Assembly (NCBI GenBank): GCA_029891385.1
Contig: CM057235.1
Span: 12,475,501 to 12,539,500 of the forward strand
DNA length: 64,000 nt
Direction: 5' to 3'
Origin: Erythroxylum novogranatense
Lineage: Eukaryota > Streptophyta > Magnoliopsida > Malpighiales > Erythroxylaceae
Made by a program: the position numbers and the translations under genes. Below are positions 21,284 through 31,585 of this stretch, in pieces. Below the pieces are notes generated by a model. It searched no databases. It was not told the DNA's origin and worked only from the letters and a program-made list of their open reading frames with translations. How positions within the stretch are numbered: the first letter of the stretch is position 1; the number at the start of each line of letters is the position of its first letter.

Positions 21284-22963
21284 CATAGAAAGTTGACTTT
21301 TTTATTTAGGCATAATTTGAGAAAATGATCTTCAGAAAACTTGTAGCTTATGTTGAAAGCTTTATGTCGCCATAAAGTTTGTAATTTTTCGATTGCGGGA
21401 GTGAAAGTTATGGTCATTCAAAGTTAAGGTTATTCTACTTTGACTTTAAAAATGTTTTTAAGTGTAGTATTGTGTATGATGTGCTTTGAGGTAAATCGTC
21501 GGATTGATGTGATCTGAATTGAGTGAAGTGATCTTTATGAAAATCATAGAAGATTTTTCAAGCTTTAAAATGATGTACAATATGCAATTAGTGGATGTGA
21601 GATTTGAAAATTATAAAATTTGAAAGTTTAGGTGTGTTATAGGTTGACCTATGTTATGGCTGAAGCTTTGACTGGGAAATTGACATAGTTAGAGGTTGTT
21701 TTAGTCTTTAAGTTCTCATGAAAGTTGAAGATTTTGATTTGATCTTTATTTTGATATAAAGTATAGAATTTTTCGATCATGGAATAAGAAGTTATGATTT
21801 TTACAAGTTTCTGTTACTGTTTTAGCATGATTATTAGAGGACATAATTTTTTATGGGAAAATTGACTTCCTTAGAGGTCAGAATGATTTTTCTGTCCTTC
21901 ATGAAAGTTGTAGGTGACTTGTTTATCTTTGTATTCATATAAAATATGATATGTTTGGGCTTTGGAGTTGAAAGATAGAATTTTTCAAAGTTGAGTTATG
22001 GCTTAGGGCATATTCTTTTGGACATGATCTTTGATTAGAAATTTGACCACATTAGAGACTGAATTAGTTGTGAAGTTCTACATGGAAGTTATAGAAAGTC
22101 CTTTAAGCTTTCTATTGATACCAAATTTGTTAATTTTGGAGTTCAGGAGCAAAAGATATCATTTAAAAATTCTGAAATTTTCTGCAGCTCCAGATTCCGT
22201 CCTTAGGCATGCCCACGCCTAGTCTTTTAATTTCTTAGGCGGGCCCACGCCTAATCTTTGAATTTTGCCCCGCAGGCGCCCTCGCCCTGTGAAGGCCTTG
22301 CCTTCGCTTATAACTTTTTCGTTTGACATCCGATTGATTTGGTTGTCAAAGCGTTGGATTCCTAAGACAATTATCTACATCTTCATAGGAAATTTGAAAA
22401 ATTTTTAGATTAAATTGAGGTTGATTAAATTAATTAAAGTGAGTCAAGAAATTTTCCAAACATAGTTCAGTATTTTGAGAAATTTAAGATTTGAGGAGAT
22501 CCGATTGAAGTGCTTCTTGAGGCAAAATAAAATTGAGACATGGGGCTACAAATCATAAGAAGGAATTGAATTTCAATTTAGCCCCTAAGACATTCAATTT
22601 CTGAATTGAAGTTCAGATTCGTGTGCAGTCTTAGATTAGAAACATCTGAGAGTATTTTGGCCATAAGATTTGTTCTAGTAATCCAAATGAGGTGATTCTT
22701 GATTTGGATTAAAATAGAGAAATAGGGATACAATTGTTATGAAGACATCGAGTTTCAGTTTTGTGATTAAGAATGTCAATTTTTGGATGGAAATAATGTG
22801 CTGGAAAATGTTTTAGCATAAGACATGCCTGAAATATTTTAAGCATAACTTTTGGTATAGTGATCCCAATTAAATGATTTTGGTGTCATTATGAAACTAA
22901 GACAAGGAGGAACATTTCTCTAGAAGGACATTTTGGCAAATTCCTTCAAATTAATGATTAGAA
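21284..22963 (+). mobile_element. Family D LTR block 3, plus orientation
   Basis: Near-identical repeat of 16734-18226 (this copy 21442-22964), with the same monomers and downstream parts. It differs by having the palindrome cassette doubled: GGCATGCCCACGCCT is followed, after CTTTTAATTTCTTAGGCG, by a second GGGCCCACGCCT (22204-22252). The block then breaks off and joins minus-oriented sequence at about 22964. Confidence 0.7.
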
Positions 22964-23338
22964 AAATTTCACGGTTGAAAGCTCGCTTTTTCATTTCTCA
23001 ATTTTCTCCAATTTTCATAAATCATAAGCAATTTCAAAAACAACATGAATTCAATCACTTAAAATCACAATTCAAAACATAAAACATATCAAACGGTTTG
23101 GGTCGGTCCAAAACGGAACATACTGCACATTCCCTCATAGCGGTCCTATGCAGCCGTGAATGGAACGTAGTACACCTTCCCGCATAACGGTCCGGTGTAG
23201 CAGTGACTTATGGGAGTCCGAAATCGGAACTTCAATGCTGCTAGCGGGCAGGCGGGACAAGCCTTTAATTTAAAAAGAGACAGTGCACTGACTCACTGAG
23301 GGGACCTAACCAAACCCACATAACACATAATTCTTGAA
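22964..23338 (-). mobile_element. Family D LTR block 4, minus orientation (hairpin region only)
   Basis: Repeats 20500-20872 in the same orientation, including the TGCACATTCCC and ATAACGGTCC hairpin cluster and CTAGCGGGCAGGCGGGA. It carries neither the small conserved hairpin nor the acceptor. 23339-23525 is AT-rich, without a gene, and resembles minus-oriented LTR sequence. Confidence 0.65.
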
Positions 23339-23525
23339 TTTTTAGATTTTTTTTCTTCCATTTCAAATATCTCATTCACTTAACTTCCATACCTCACGCT
23401 AATCTATTCAAAACCCAAAGTTATCAAAATCAAACATTTCTTTTCTTATCAACTTCCTTTAAACATAAATACATCCATAACACAATACATATAGTAAACC
23501 ACTCATTTAATTTCACTTAATATTT

Positions 23526-23678
23526 CTAAGAGGCGTGCTGCTAGAAAGCAACAAAACCTTGAGGTCAGGGGGTTCGAATCCTGACCAAAGAGGACAATAC
23601 CAATTAGTGTTGTGGTCGCGTGCAACCTTGAAGTATGCGTGGCCTCTTCGCCACGGTACGCAAAACACGGGCCCAACA
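23526..23678 (+). mobile_element. 196-bp inverted-repeat element, copy 2, left end missing
   Basis: It aligns with 13640-13795 from AAGAGGCGTGCTGCT to CGGGCCCAACA. Here the B-box-like core is exact (GGTTCGAATCC, within CAGGGGGTTCGAATCCTG). The left inverted arm is absent, replaced by TATTTCTAAG. The long minus-strand frames across it (23503-23883) read through this repeat and are not genes. Confidence 0.6.
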
Positions 23679-24321
23679 TGGGGGCTTCGATAGTGACAAA
23701 GATAAGGACACTGGGACATCGAGGATGGTAGCACAATGATGAATCACAATAGGAAAATGAGGATGGTGAGACGACAAGGACGACAATGATAGAAGAGAGA
23801 AAAAATAAACAAATGCGAGAGTAAGAATGAAAACGAAGGAGGGGGAAATAGGGCTGCGATAGTTTTAGGTTAAACGAAAACAACGTAATTTGGTGTTAAA
23901 CCAAATGATGTCATTTTCGTTTATTAAAAATGTTGAAGCCTAAGAAAAAATTTTGTCGTTTAGTGTTAAATCAAATGAGGTCATTTTTGTTTTATTAAAA
24001 ACGTTTAGATCGAAGCAAGTGATGAAGTTTACCTTTAAAATTTACTAATGGAAATATTCTATCAATAAACCTGAAACTTACTTGTTCCATCAAGCATTCC
24101 TGCCTTCTTTACCAATAGGAATTTTCTACCGTTGCTATATTCCGTCAAAAAATTCTCTGAGATAATTTCCATCCGTATTTACCAAAAGATGTTTTTTCCT
24201 TTACAAAATGGAAATTTTCCTAACAATTTTACAAACAAAACATGATTTTCCATCAATAATTTGCTACAGTTTAGTTTTCATCGGTAATTTTCCATTGCTA
24301 ATTACTAATTTTCTTGTAGTG
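23679..24321 (-). mobile_element. CACTA transposon terminus with subterminal repeats
   Basis: The minus strand starts CACTACAAGAAAATTAGTAA at 24321, the typical CACTA terminal inverted repeat. It is followed inward by repeated GATGGAAAAT or CAATGGAAAAT words (24250-24300, 24180-24240), as expected of subterminal transposase-binding repeats. The 3-bp target duplication would be GCA (24322-24324). The inner limit is uncertain, and 23700-23940 has no recognisable content. The opposite terminus was not found. Confidence 0.65.
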
Positions 24322-24797
24322 GCATGTTATAAAGATGTGGTCTTAAATAGAAAATAAAAGCAAAGTCAGGATGTACATATCATTAAGGTCACAAATAATC
24401 ACAAGACAATAAGACTAATATGAATGTGTTAGTCTATACAAACTTAAAATCTCACTGGCTTGTATGTACCACTAGTCACTACTCTTCTAAAGATAATAAA
24501 AATTGACTAATTATAAGAGTATAAGTACATGCTGAAGTTGCCTTAGATTCTTCTAATTAATTTACACTATATTAAGGACTATATAGTCCTAGAAGCAATA
24601 GAAAAAGAGAAAATATTTATGTCTTTTTTTGGTTCTCTCCCTCTTTTATTGAAAACTTAAAAGCACGTAAAAATAAACAAACTTAGAAGTACGCATACAT
24701 TTAAGAAAGAAATGTGAAAATGTAAAGGAAAATAAATTAACTTCCTTAGATTGCCTCCCAAATTGTTTAGTGTTGCTGGCTCGACTCCATACTTTCC
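24322..24797. other. No gene seen
   Basis: AT-rich sequence between the CACTA terminus and a gypsy remnant. No motif is recognised beyond short A/T runs. Confidence 0.5.
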
Positions 24798-25570
24798 TCA
24801 CATGACAAAATTATGATTTTTAGGTGTCACATGCACTTCCTCCACTTGGGGTTCTTCAAGATAGGGCTTAAGTTGATGATCATCTACCTCTAGCATCTTC
24901 CCTTTCTTCAGATTTCCAATCTCTACTAAGTCCCAACACTTTTGGAATATCTCAAATGCCTTTTCACCTTTTTCCTCATTTAATTCCTCAAATTTGCTAT
25001 GTAAAGGTGAAAGTTTAGTATTAAAAATAATAAGGGACTTAACATTTATCTCTGAGCTAAATGATATTTCCTTCTCTACTTTGAGCTCCTTCTCCACTTT
25101 TTGATAGAAGCAATTCCTTAAATAGTATTCTCAAAATTCTCAACCTCCTCTTCACTCTAAAAGGCCTCTACACTAATGTCCCTTAGGTACGCCTCAAGTT
25201 GAGATAGTTGTGCCTCTTCGCTTTATGATGCTAGGTGGTTGATAGCTTTTGCCAACTGACCCACCTGGCCCGCCAAGTTTTGGAGTATAGACGTTGTATT
25301 TTGATGGAATTGTATCATATCCTCCTGGAATTGTTGTAATTGCAAGGTATTAGCAATAAAAACATTAATTGACTCTTTTAAAAATGTACCTGAGTTTTGT
25401 TACCACTCCAAATCTTGGAAACTACACCAAAATTGTCTTTCCTCTTGCTAAAATTGTAAAGTGGTATTAGTGACAACATTAACTAGTTCTTCTAGAGATG
25501 GACCTAACTCGTAATAAGAAGCTTTTGGTCTATATGGGAATTGTTTTACATCCTACAAACTATCATGGAA
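24798..25570 (-). pseudogene. Athila/Tat-like gypsy gag remnant
   Basis: In minus sense, 25570-25190 reads SLEELVNVV..., FHQNTTSILQNLAGQVGQLAK and AINHLAS before a stop, followed in another frame by EAQLSQLEAYLRDI. The phrase (I)RNLE.QVGQLA is typical of the C-terminal part of Athila-type gag. The open frame 25097-24798 continues with KGEKAFEIFQKCWDLVE and MLEVDDHQLKPYLEEPQ, which resembles a gypsy integrase C-terminus (KVNGHRLKPY). If so, a large internal deletion joins gag to the end of pol. There are several stops and shifts. It is a relic with no intact frame of family length. Family assignment is by motif memory only. Confidence 0.5.
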
Positions 25571-26038
25571 GAAATTCTACTAGTTATTTCATCGATAACT
25601 AAAGTTAGTATGATCATTCCAAATATGGTTATAGGATTGAGAATATGTATTATAGAAAAATTACTTTCGTTCATGTATTTTTAATTTTTTAAAAAGATTT
25701 CACGCAAACACTAAACAAACAATGATAGGATTAAGAAATAAATGCAAAAACTAATTAGAAACAAATATGTACAAAACACATATTAAACTTAAAAACAAAA
25801 ACTAAAGCACCACACTCCCCTATAACGGAGATAAAATTGATGTAGTGAGTCATAACACTACTCAAAATAACTAAACCTATAACTATAGCAATGATTGTTA
25901 AGTCAAGAAGACTTCACGTCTATTAATTTTGGTGACATTCATATAATAATAACATTAGAAATAAATGAACTGTTTTGATAAGTGTGTTAAGTGTGCAGAA
26001 AAATATAAGTATCACATGGTCATCCCAGACTAAGCGCA

Positions 26039-26218
26039 AATCACAGAAGAAGCAAAACACAGATGATATGTCATCACAGAAGAAGCAAAACATAGACGAC
26101 ACATCATTATAGAAGAAGTAAAACACAGAAGAAACAAAACACAAACGACACGTCATCACAAAAGAAGCAAAACACAGACTACACGTCATCATAAAAGAAG
26201 CAAAACACAGACGATACA
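26039..26218 (+). promoter_or_regulatory. Five 33-bp tandem repeats upstream of the copia TATA box
   Basis: ATCACAGAAGAAGCAAAACA and variants recur with a 33-bp period (one unit holds a 16-bp insertion). The unit junctions read ACACGTCATC, on the other strand TGACGTG, a core bound by plant bZIP factors of the TGA/as-1 type. The array ends about 125 bp before TATAAATA (26343). Tandem U3 repeats act as inducible enhancers in the tobacco copia elements Tnt1 and Tto1; a similar role here is inference. Confidence 0.55.
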
Positions 26219-26342
26219 GAGAAGAAGATAGTCTAGTACATCAGATAGTTAGTTAGTTGGAGTTAGTTACAGAACTCAACTAAATAACGATTTCTAAAAG
26301 AAACAAGAAGCAATTTTTCAAGAAGTAGTTGGAGACTTAGGC

Positions 26343-26350
26343 TATAAATA
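26343..26350 (+). promoter_or_regulatory. TATA box of the copia LTR
   Basis: TATAAATA in GGCTATAAATACTAG, downstream of the tandem repeats and about 540 bp before the LTR end, a normal position for a copia U3/R boundary. Confidence 0.6.
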
Positions 26351-26906
26351 CTAGTCCTAGTCGAAGACTGAATAGTTTTAAGTTTTTACATACTTAGAAA
26401 AATTTTGTATTCAAAGTGCGATATAAGAGAGCAAACATTATTGTAACAAAAAGCTCACAGTCTTTCTAAGCGAGAGAAAGAAAAGGCTAAGAGTATGGAG
26501 AGACTAAGATAACAGAAAGAATACTTTATGTAAGAGACCTGAAGAGGCTCTGGAAGGGAAGAAAGAATACTTGTAAAGTTGAAGAGTATAGTGAAATCTC
26601 AGATGAACTCTGAGGACTAGACATAGCCTAAGGTTTGTGGTGAACCAATATAAAATCGCAGGGTCTATTCTCTAACCTTACACTTTAATTTTCTTATTGT
26701 TAGATGAGTAGATAAAATTTATTTATGATTCAAATACGTAGCTACTTTAATATAGTATCTTTGGTATTCATTTGATAGTTGAAAAGGTTTTTCAAGAAAT
26801 ATCAAAATTTTTTGTATTCTAAAAAAGATTACATAATTTAACCCCCCTTCTTGTGTATTTCGTATACTTTACGTGAATTCTATATTAACAAGTGATTTAC
26901 TTCAGT

Positions 26907-26918
26907 TTGTATCAGAGC
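26907..26918 (+). other. Degenerate primer binding site of the copia element
   Basis: TTGTATCAGAGC differs in one base from TGGTATCAGAGC (initiator-Met tRNA complement). It lies 16 bases after the LTR end. Confidence 0.55.
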
Positions 26919-26944
26919 TAGGTCTAAATTTAGAAGAGAAGCAA

Positions 26945-27314
26945 ATGTAGCTTTTATTTCTGAAGTAGAGCCTAAAAAAGTTGATGAAGCTCTTTAGGAT
27001 GAGCTTAGATTTTAGCCATGCAAGAGGAGCTAAATCAATTTACAAGGAATAAAGTTTGGTCTTTAGTTCCCAGACCCTCCAATAAGTCAATCATAGGAAC
27101 TCAATGAGTTTTTAAAAATAAACTAAACGAGTCAGGTAGAGTAAGTAGTAACAAAGCTAGATTAGTAGCTCAAGGCTATAATCAACAAGAAGGAATAGAC
27201 TATAATGAAACCTATGCTCTTATAGCTAGATTAGAAGCTATTAGGATTTTCTTTGCATATGTTGTTTGTCATGATACAAAAGTGTTTCAAATGGATGTGA
27301 AAAGTGACCTTTTG
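26945..27314 (+). pseudogene. Ty1/copia reverse transcriptase fragment
   Basis: Plus-strand reading gives AFISEVEPKKVDEAL, then after a stop and shift AMQEELNQFTRNKVWSLVPRP, then IIGTQ*VFKNKLNESGRV, NKARLVAQGYNQQEGIDYNET, LEAIRIFFAYV and VFQMDVKSDLL. This is the start of the copia RVT_2 domain (conserved KARLVAQGY and QMDVK). Several stops and one frameshift are present. It lies only about 30 bp after the primer site, so gag, protease, integrase and the linker are deleted. The fragment is cut at 27314 by element A', and the catalytic YVDD part is not in the window. Confidence 0.85.
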
Positions 27315-27694
27315 TGTAGCACCCCCTTACCATATGGTATACCCCGGGATGCCCGTAGGTCATCCCGATACATATCCTACGAAAAAAGTGCGCTACGAGC
27401 AATCACTAACACTTCACATGGCATCCAATCATAAAGCATCAATACTAAAAATCACTAATTTTTGAAACCATAAATTTCTTCCTCATTTCATATCATCAAA
27501 AACAGTAATTTACACATCTGTCTATTTTTCACTGTCTGTACAATACTTCAAAAGAAATTTAGTACAAAAAGCCTAACTAGGTCATCCCCAAAAGATCCCA
27601 GCTGACCGACCTGTGTGCCATGACTTCTCTTGCCAACACGATCTACACGACAGGAAAAGTCTCTCTCTGGAGCTAGGAGTCTACTCTCTCGGTC

Positions 27695-28557
27695 CTGAAA
27701 AATAATTTGCAATTTTGGGTGAGTTTGCGAACTCAGTGAGGAACTATCATCGATGGTTCACCCAATTCATGCATAGTCAAACAAATCACAGTATAGCATA
27801 ATAACTCATTCATATGTACTACATGATTATTTACATGAACACAAAGCCTTTGGCTTTTCACTCAAATCACAGATATTCAGTCAAATGTATATGTAATGCG
27901 TATGTGACCCTTATTTCCATTTATTACGTTGTTGTGACCAGGTGTGGATCCAGAAAAATTTTTTAAGTGGGGGCAAAATTTTAATGGGAGTAAAATTTTA
28001 TTTTTAATGGGGGCAAAATTTTAATTATAGCAAAATTTTAATTTTTTTTATACCATCAAAATTTAAAATAATAATTTTTACAAATAAAATCTTTTGGAGC
28101 TAGTGGGGGCAAGTTTCCCCACTTGCCCCCACTGTGGCTCCGCCACTGGTTGTGACCGAGCACCTAAACTGTCCCAATAAGGGCGCATTATTCGTTGAGC
28201 CTAAGGCTCTGAAACACTGTGGGCTTGAGGCCCAAATACGTTGAGCTTTAAGCTCTCGGTGGCTACTCCGGTCACAACTGCCAATTACTGATCATGCATT
28301 ATGCATGGAATGCACATGGCAATATAAAGCAAAGCTCACATCATATTCGGTCTCAAATTACCACATTCACACAAGTAATTCACAATTAATCACATTCCGA
28401 ATCTCATATAGCACTTCTATGTCATATTCTTCCAATATCTCGGACACCTTCGATCCCGAACCAGCATAAACAACACATAGCCCACCATTATTCTCCACAG
28501 TGTTATAAGTGCAAAATATAAACAATTAATAATCGAGAAACCATCTAGGTTACTCAC
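27695..28557 (-). other. Intron-like structured module in A' LTR1, split by the MITE
   Basis: Donor-like TTG/GTGAGTAACC at 28558/28557 and acceptor-like TTTTTCAG/GACC at 27695/27694. Without the MITE and its duplicated target the distance is 645 nt. The closing stem is GTTGTGACCG with CGGTCACAAC (28271-28278 carries GTCACAAC). Inner hairpins are GAGCC-TAA-GGCTC, TGGGCTTGAGGCCCA and GAGCTTTAAGCTC. The small hairpin GAGTT-TGCG-AACTC lies at about 27720-27733. Confidence 0.5.
27939..28148. mobile_element. hAT-type MITE, 210 bp
   Basis: It starts CAGGTGTGGATCCAG and ends TGGCTCCGCCACTG, imperfect inverted ends of the CAGTGGCGGAGCCA class seen in many plant hAT MITEs. The interior is T/A-rich with GTGGGGGCAAAATTTT. 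An exact 8-bp target duplication GTTGTGAC (27931-27938 and 28149-28156) flanks it. The sibling LTR at 36898 has the empty site with one copy of GTTGTGAC. There is no coding capacity; it needs a hAT transposase from elsewhere. Confidence 0.93.
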
Positions 28558-29119
28558 CAAATAGCTTCCGAGCTAATGCCGAGAAGTCTCGGCAACGTCC
28601 GTGGGATGACGTTCCAACTGTGCCTCTATAATAATCACAATATTCACATGTCACCAAATGCACAATTAGAAATATTAAATAATGCACATGTAGCAATTTA
28701 GATGTTTACAATGTATGTTCGTGACATTCCCGACATTTTCCATAATTCACATCACAAATGATTCCCCTATGTCTTAGGAACCTATAGACACTAGAATTAC
28801 TCAATTTGGACCTCTATAGATCCGGATATTGCCAAACGTTACTCAATTCTCTCACTTGGATTCAATCCCTAAATCTCAATTAAATCCCACAAAGTCCACA
28901 ATTTCATATAGAGAGGTAGATCATTGTCTTATGGATTCGACGCCTCGAGAACCAGGTCAATCGAAGGTCGGATGACGAAGATATAAGCAAAAGAAGTTTT
29001 AGGATAAAACAAAAGATAAGAGGGTTTGCACTTATTTCCCTCTCTTCACCATCTGAATTTCTAACATGCATAACTTTTTACACACTTATCCAAAATTTAC
29101 AAACAAGGTCTCATTGGAA

Positions 29120-30140
29120 AGGTAATAAGAAACCCTACAAGTTCCATGAAGGGCTCACAAACCAATATCACCTCTAAGGGTACCAAAAACTACTTCAAAG
29201 TTACTGCCCATAAATGATCATATAAACAGTAACTGTGTTCTTCCAATCCCCATAACTTTTTACTCATAACTCCAAATAAGGTAAATAATACACCATTAGA
29301 AAGCTCTAAACATTTTCTACAATCTTCAAGAAGACTCCCCAATCCAATTCAATCTCTAAGAGGGTCAGAAACACAAACAAAGGTTCTGCCCAATGAAACA
29401 GTAAAACTATCATATGAACAGTAACTATACTATACAAAAAAATTCCTATCTTTCCATTCCTTATGCCAAAAATTCCAAGATATATGTCAAAAGAAAGATA
29501 AAAAAAAATTTCTACAAGTTTCATGCATAACTTGGAAGCAAAATCAACCTTTAAACAACTCAAATTCTCAAGCAAAACTTCTGCCTATATAAGTCTCATT
29601 CTCACAGTAACAAAATCTTCCAACAACCATAACTTTCCAAACCATTGTCAAAAAATTACATACCATATAGCAATAAAAAGCTTAGAAAATATACTACAAT
29701 TCTCAAGTAGGACTTAAAAGAAAATTCCCATTCAAAATAGGTCAAATACTCTCACTAATGTGGCTGTCCTGTTAGGGTTCATGAAATCAACATTTAACCT
29801 AAACTATAACAAAACTTTACAAATTTATATACAACAATCCTTACATCCAAAATTCACAAAAAAAATACCTCATTAGAAAGCTAGAAGAATCCTCTACAAC
29901 TTTCCAGAAGGTCACTAAAGCCAATTTCACCACTAACAGTCCCAAATAAATACTAGAATAGCACAAAACTTATACACTTAGAGTCACTTACACATAAAAC
30001 ACATTTTCAGCTGAATCACCATCTGAACATTAACACACCATAACTTTCAACGTACAAATCAAACAAATTCATACTTAGTGGCGTTAGAAAGCTAACACAA
30101 AAATATTCAACTTTCATGAAGACCAAAGTAGCAAATTCAA
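29120..30140 (-). repeat. Degenerate monomers of about 180-210 bp in A' LTR1
   Basis: TCTACAAGTTTCATGAA-type anchors near 29145, 29322, 29520, 29700, 29903 and 30115, with intervals of about 177 to 212 bp. The same array recurs in LTR2 at about 37805-38780. Confidence 0.6.
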
Positions 30141-31585
30141 TCCAATTCAATCCTTAAAAAATCATCAAAGTTTCAGGTCACAAGGTTCGGATACTATTCA
30201 CACAACACCTAACAATTCACTTTGCATGCCAAAATTAAAATCCTTAAGGTCAGAATTGGACAAAACTTCCTTCATATGAAATCTGGCCATACTTCTTAAG
30301 TTTAATTTAAAACAAACCTCAGCTCAATTGGACAACCATATCAAAAGTTATGAGTTAAAATCTGAAACCTACACAAAGTCACATTTTCCATATTTCCTCC
30401 CTACCTCAACTCTTTTCATTTCATCACTTTACTTACATCAATATGCATCCATTTGGACCTCTAATTCAGCCACAAATTCATCAAGACAATTACTTGAGTA
30501 ATTAATCCCAATTTGGCAGCACATTACACACTAGGTTCTTCACTAAAATTCCATTCATCTAGCATCACATATACATCAAAACCAATCCAAAACTAATCCC
30601 CAACATATTTATCATTCAACCTCACACATACTTACACTTAAACCCATACAAACCTACCACTATCTTTATGAAATTAATACACAATTAATCCCCATGAATG
30701 CTTCTAACTACTAAATTAAAGAACACAATACACAATTCTTACCTTAAACAAGTTACAAGCTTTAAATCTTCAATGTTCCACTAACTCACCAAATCCCCTC
30801 CTTCCCTTCTCTCACACATACACAAATCATCATCTTCACAAGGCTTGAGGTAGTAGGTGAAAGAAGAAGAAGCAAGCAAGCAATTAGACAAGAACACTTC
30901 TTGCTATGGAGAACAACACCAACGAAGGATGAAGGAAAAGAACACCAAGGAAGAAGAAGAAGTAAAGCTACGGATGAGAGGGCAAATAATTGGTTTTCCA
31001 AGTGAATTTTTTTTAACTATGACCAAGAGAAGAGTCGTAAGTGATGAATCAAAGAAGACAAAAATATTAAATGAGGAGGACACTTGGCTCTTGAAGAAGA
31101 AAAAGACAAAAACCTTAATTTAGACCATTTAATCAAAGAACCCTAATACAATTTAATCTTTAATCCATCTAATACTAATGGCTCTATGACAATCCCAAAA
31201 ATTATTTATCCCCTATTTCAGTGTCGTTAGGCAGTACTTTTCAGTACAGGAAACCCACTCAGTCAGCTAGTTAGAAATTTATCGATCCGGGCAAGTACTT
31301 CGAAAAATTCCAAAAAAATTCCCACAAATTCCTAAAAATGTAAAACACACCTAGAGCACTTCAATTCAATTTTTCAAACACAAATACCACATAATTCACA
31401 AAAAGTTTCATTTAGACACATATGCCGGGAAATGTCATGAATGCATGTACAATCATGTACATGTGCAAAAATTACCATTCATATTTATATAGAGGCTATA
31501 AGATGCATGTGCATGTCGAGATATATTTAAACATTCCTAACCCGTCCCAATTTACCAAAATACCTTTCCTATCGGTGATGGGATG

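Larger units (their letters stand above)
25896..26890 (+). mobile_element. Ty1/copia 5' LTR
   Basis: TGTTAAGTCAAG at 25896 and TATATTAACA at 26890 form inverted ends (TGTTAA...TTAACA). The interior has the layout of a copia LTR: upstream tandem repeats, TATAAATA at 26343-26350, and a pyrimidine-rich CCCCCCTTCTTGTGTATTTC near the end (26842-26861). A primer-site-like sequence follows, then reverse transcriptase sequence in the same orientation. The left edge is the weaker call; another TGTTAAGTG lies at 25985. The five bases before 25896 are ATGAT. Confidence 0.6.

Noticed and set aside
23560..23600. Possible tRNA gene
   Set aside because: Only a T-arm/B-box-like piece is present; there is no A box, acceptor stem or anticodon arm that folds.
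23503..23883. Open frames of 126, 73 and 60 codons on the minus strand
   Set aside because: They cross the 196-bp element and its B box; the GQDSNPLTSRF-type peptide is the usual false translation of a tRNA-like repeat.
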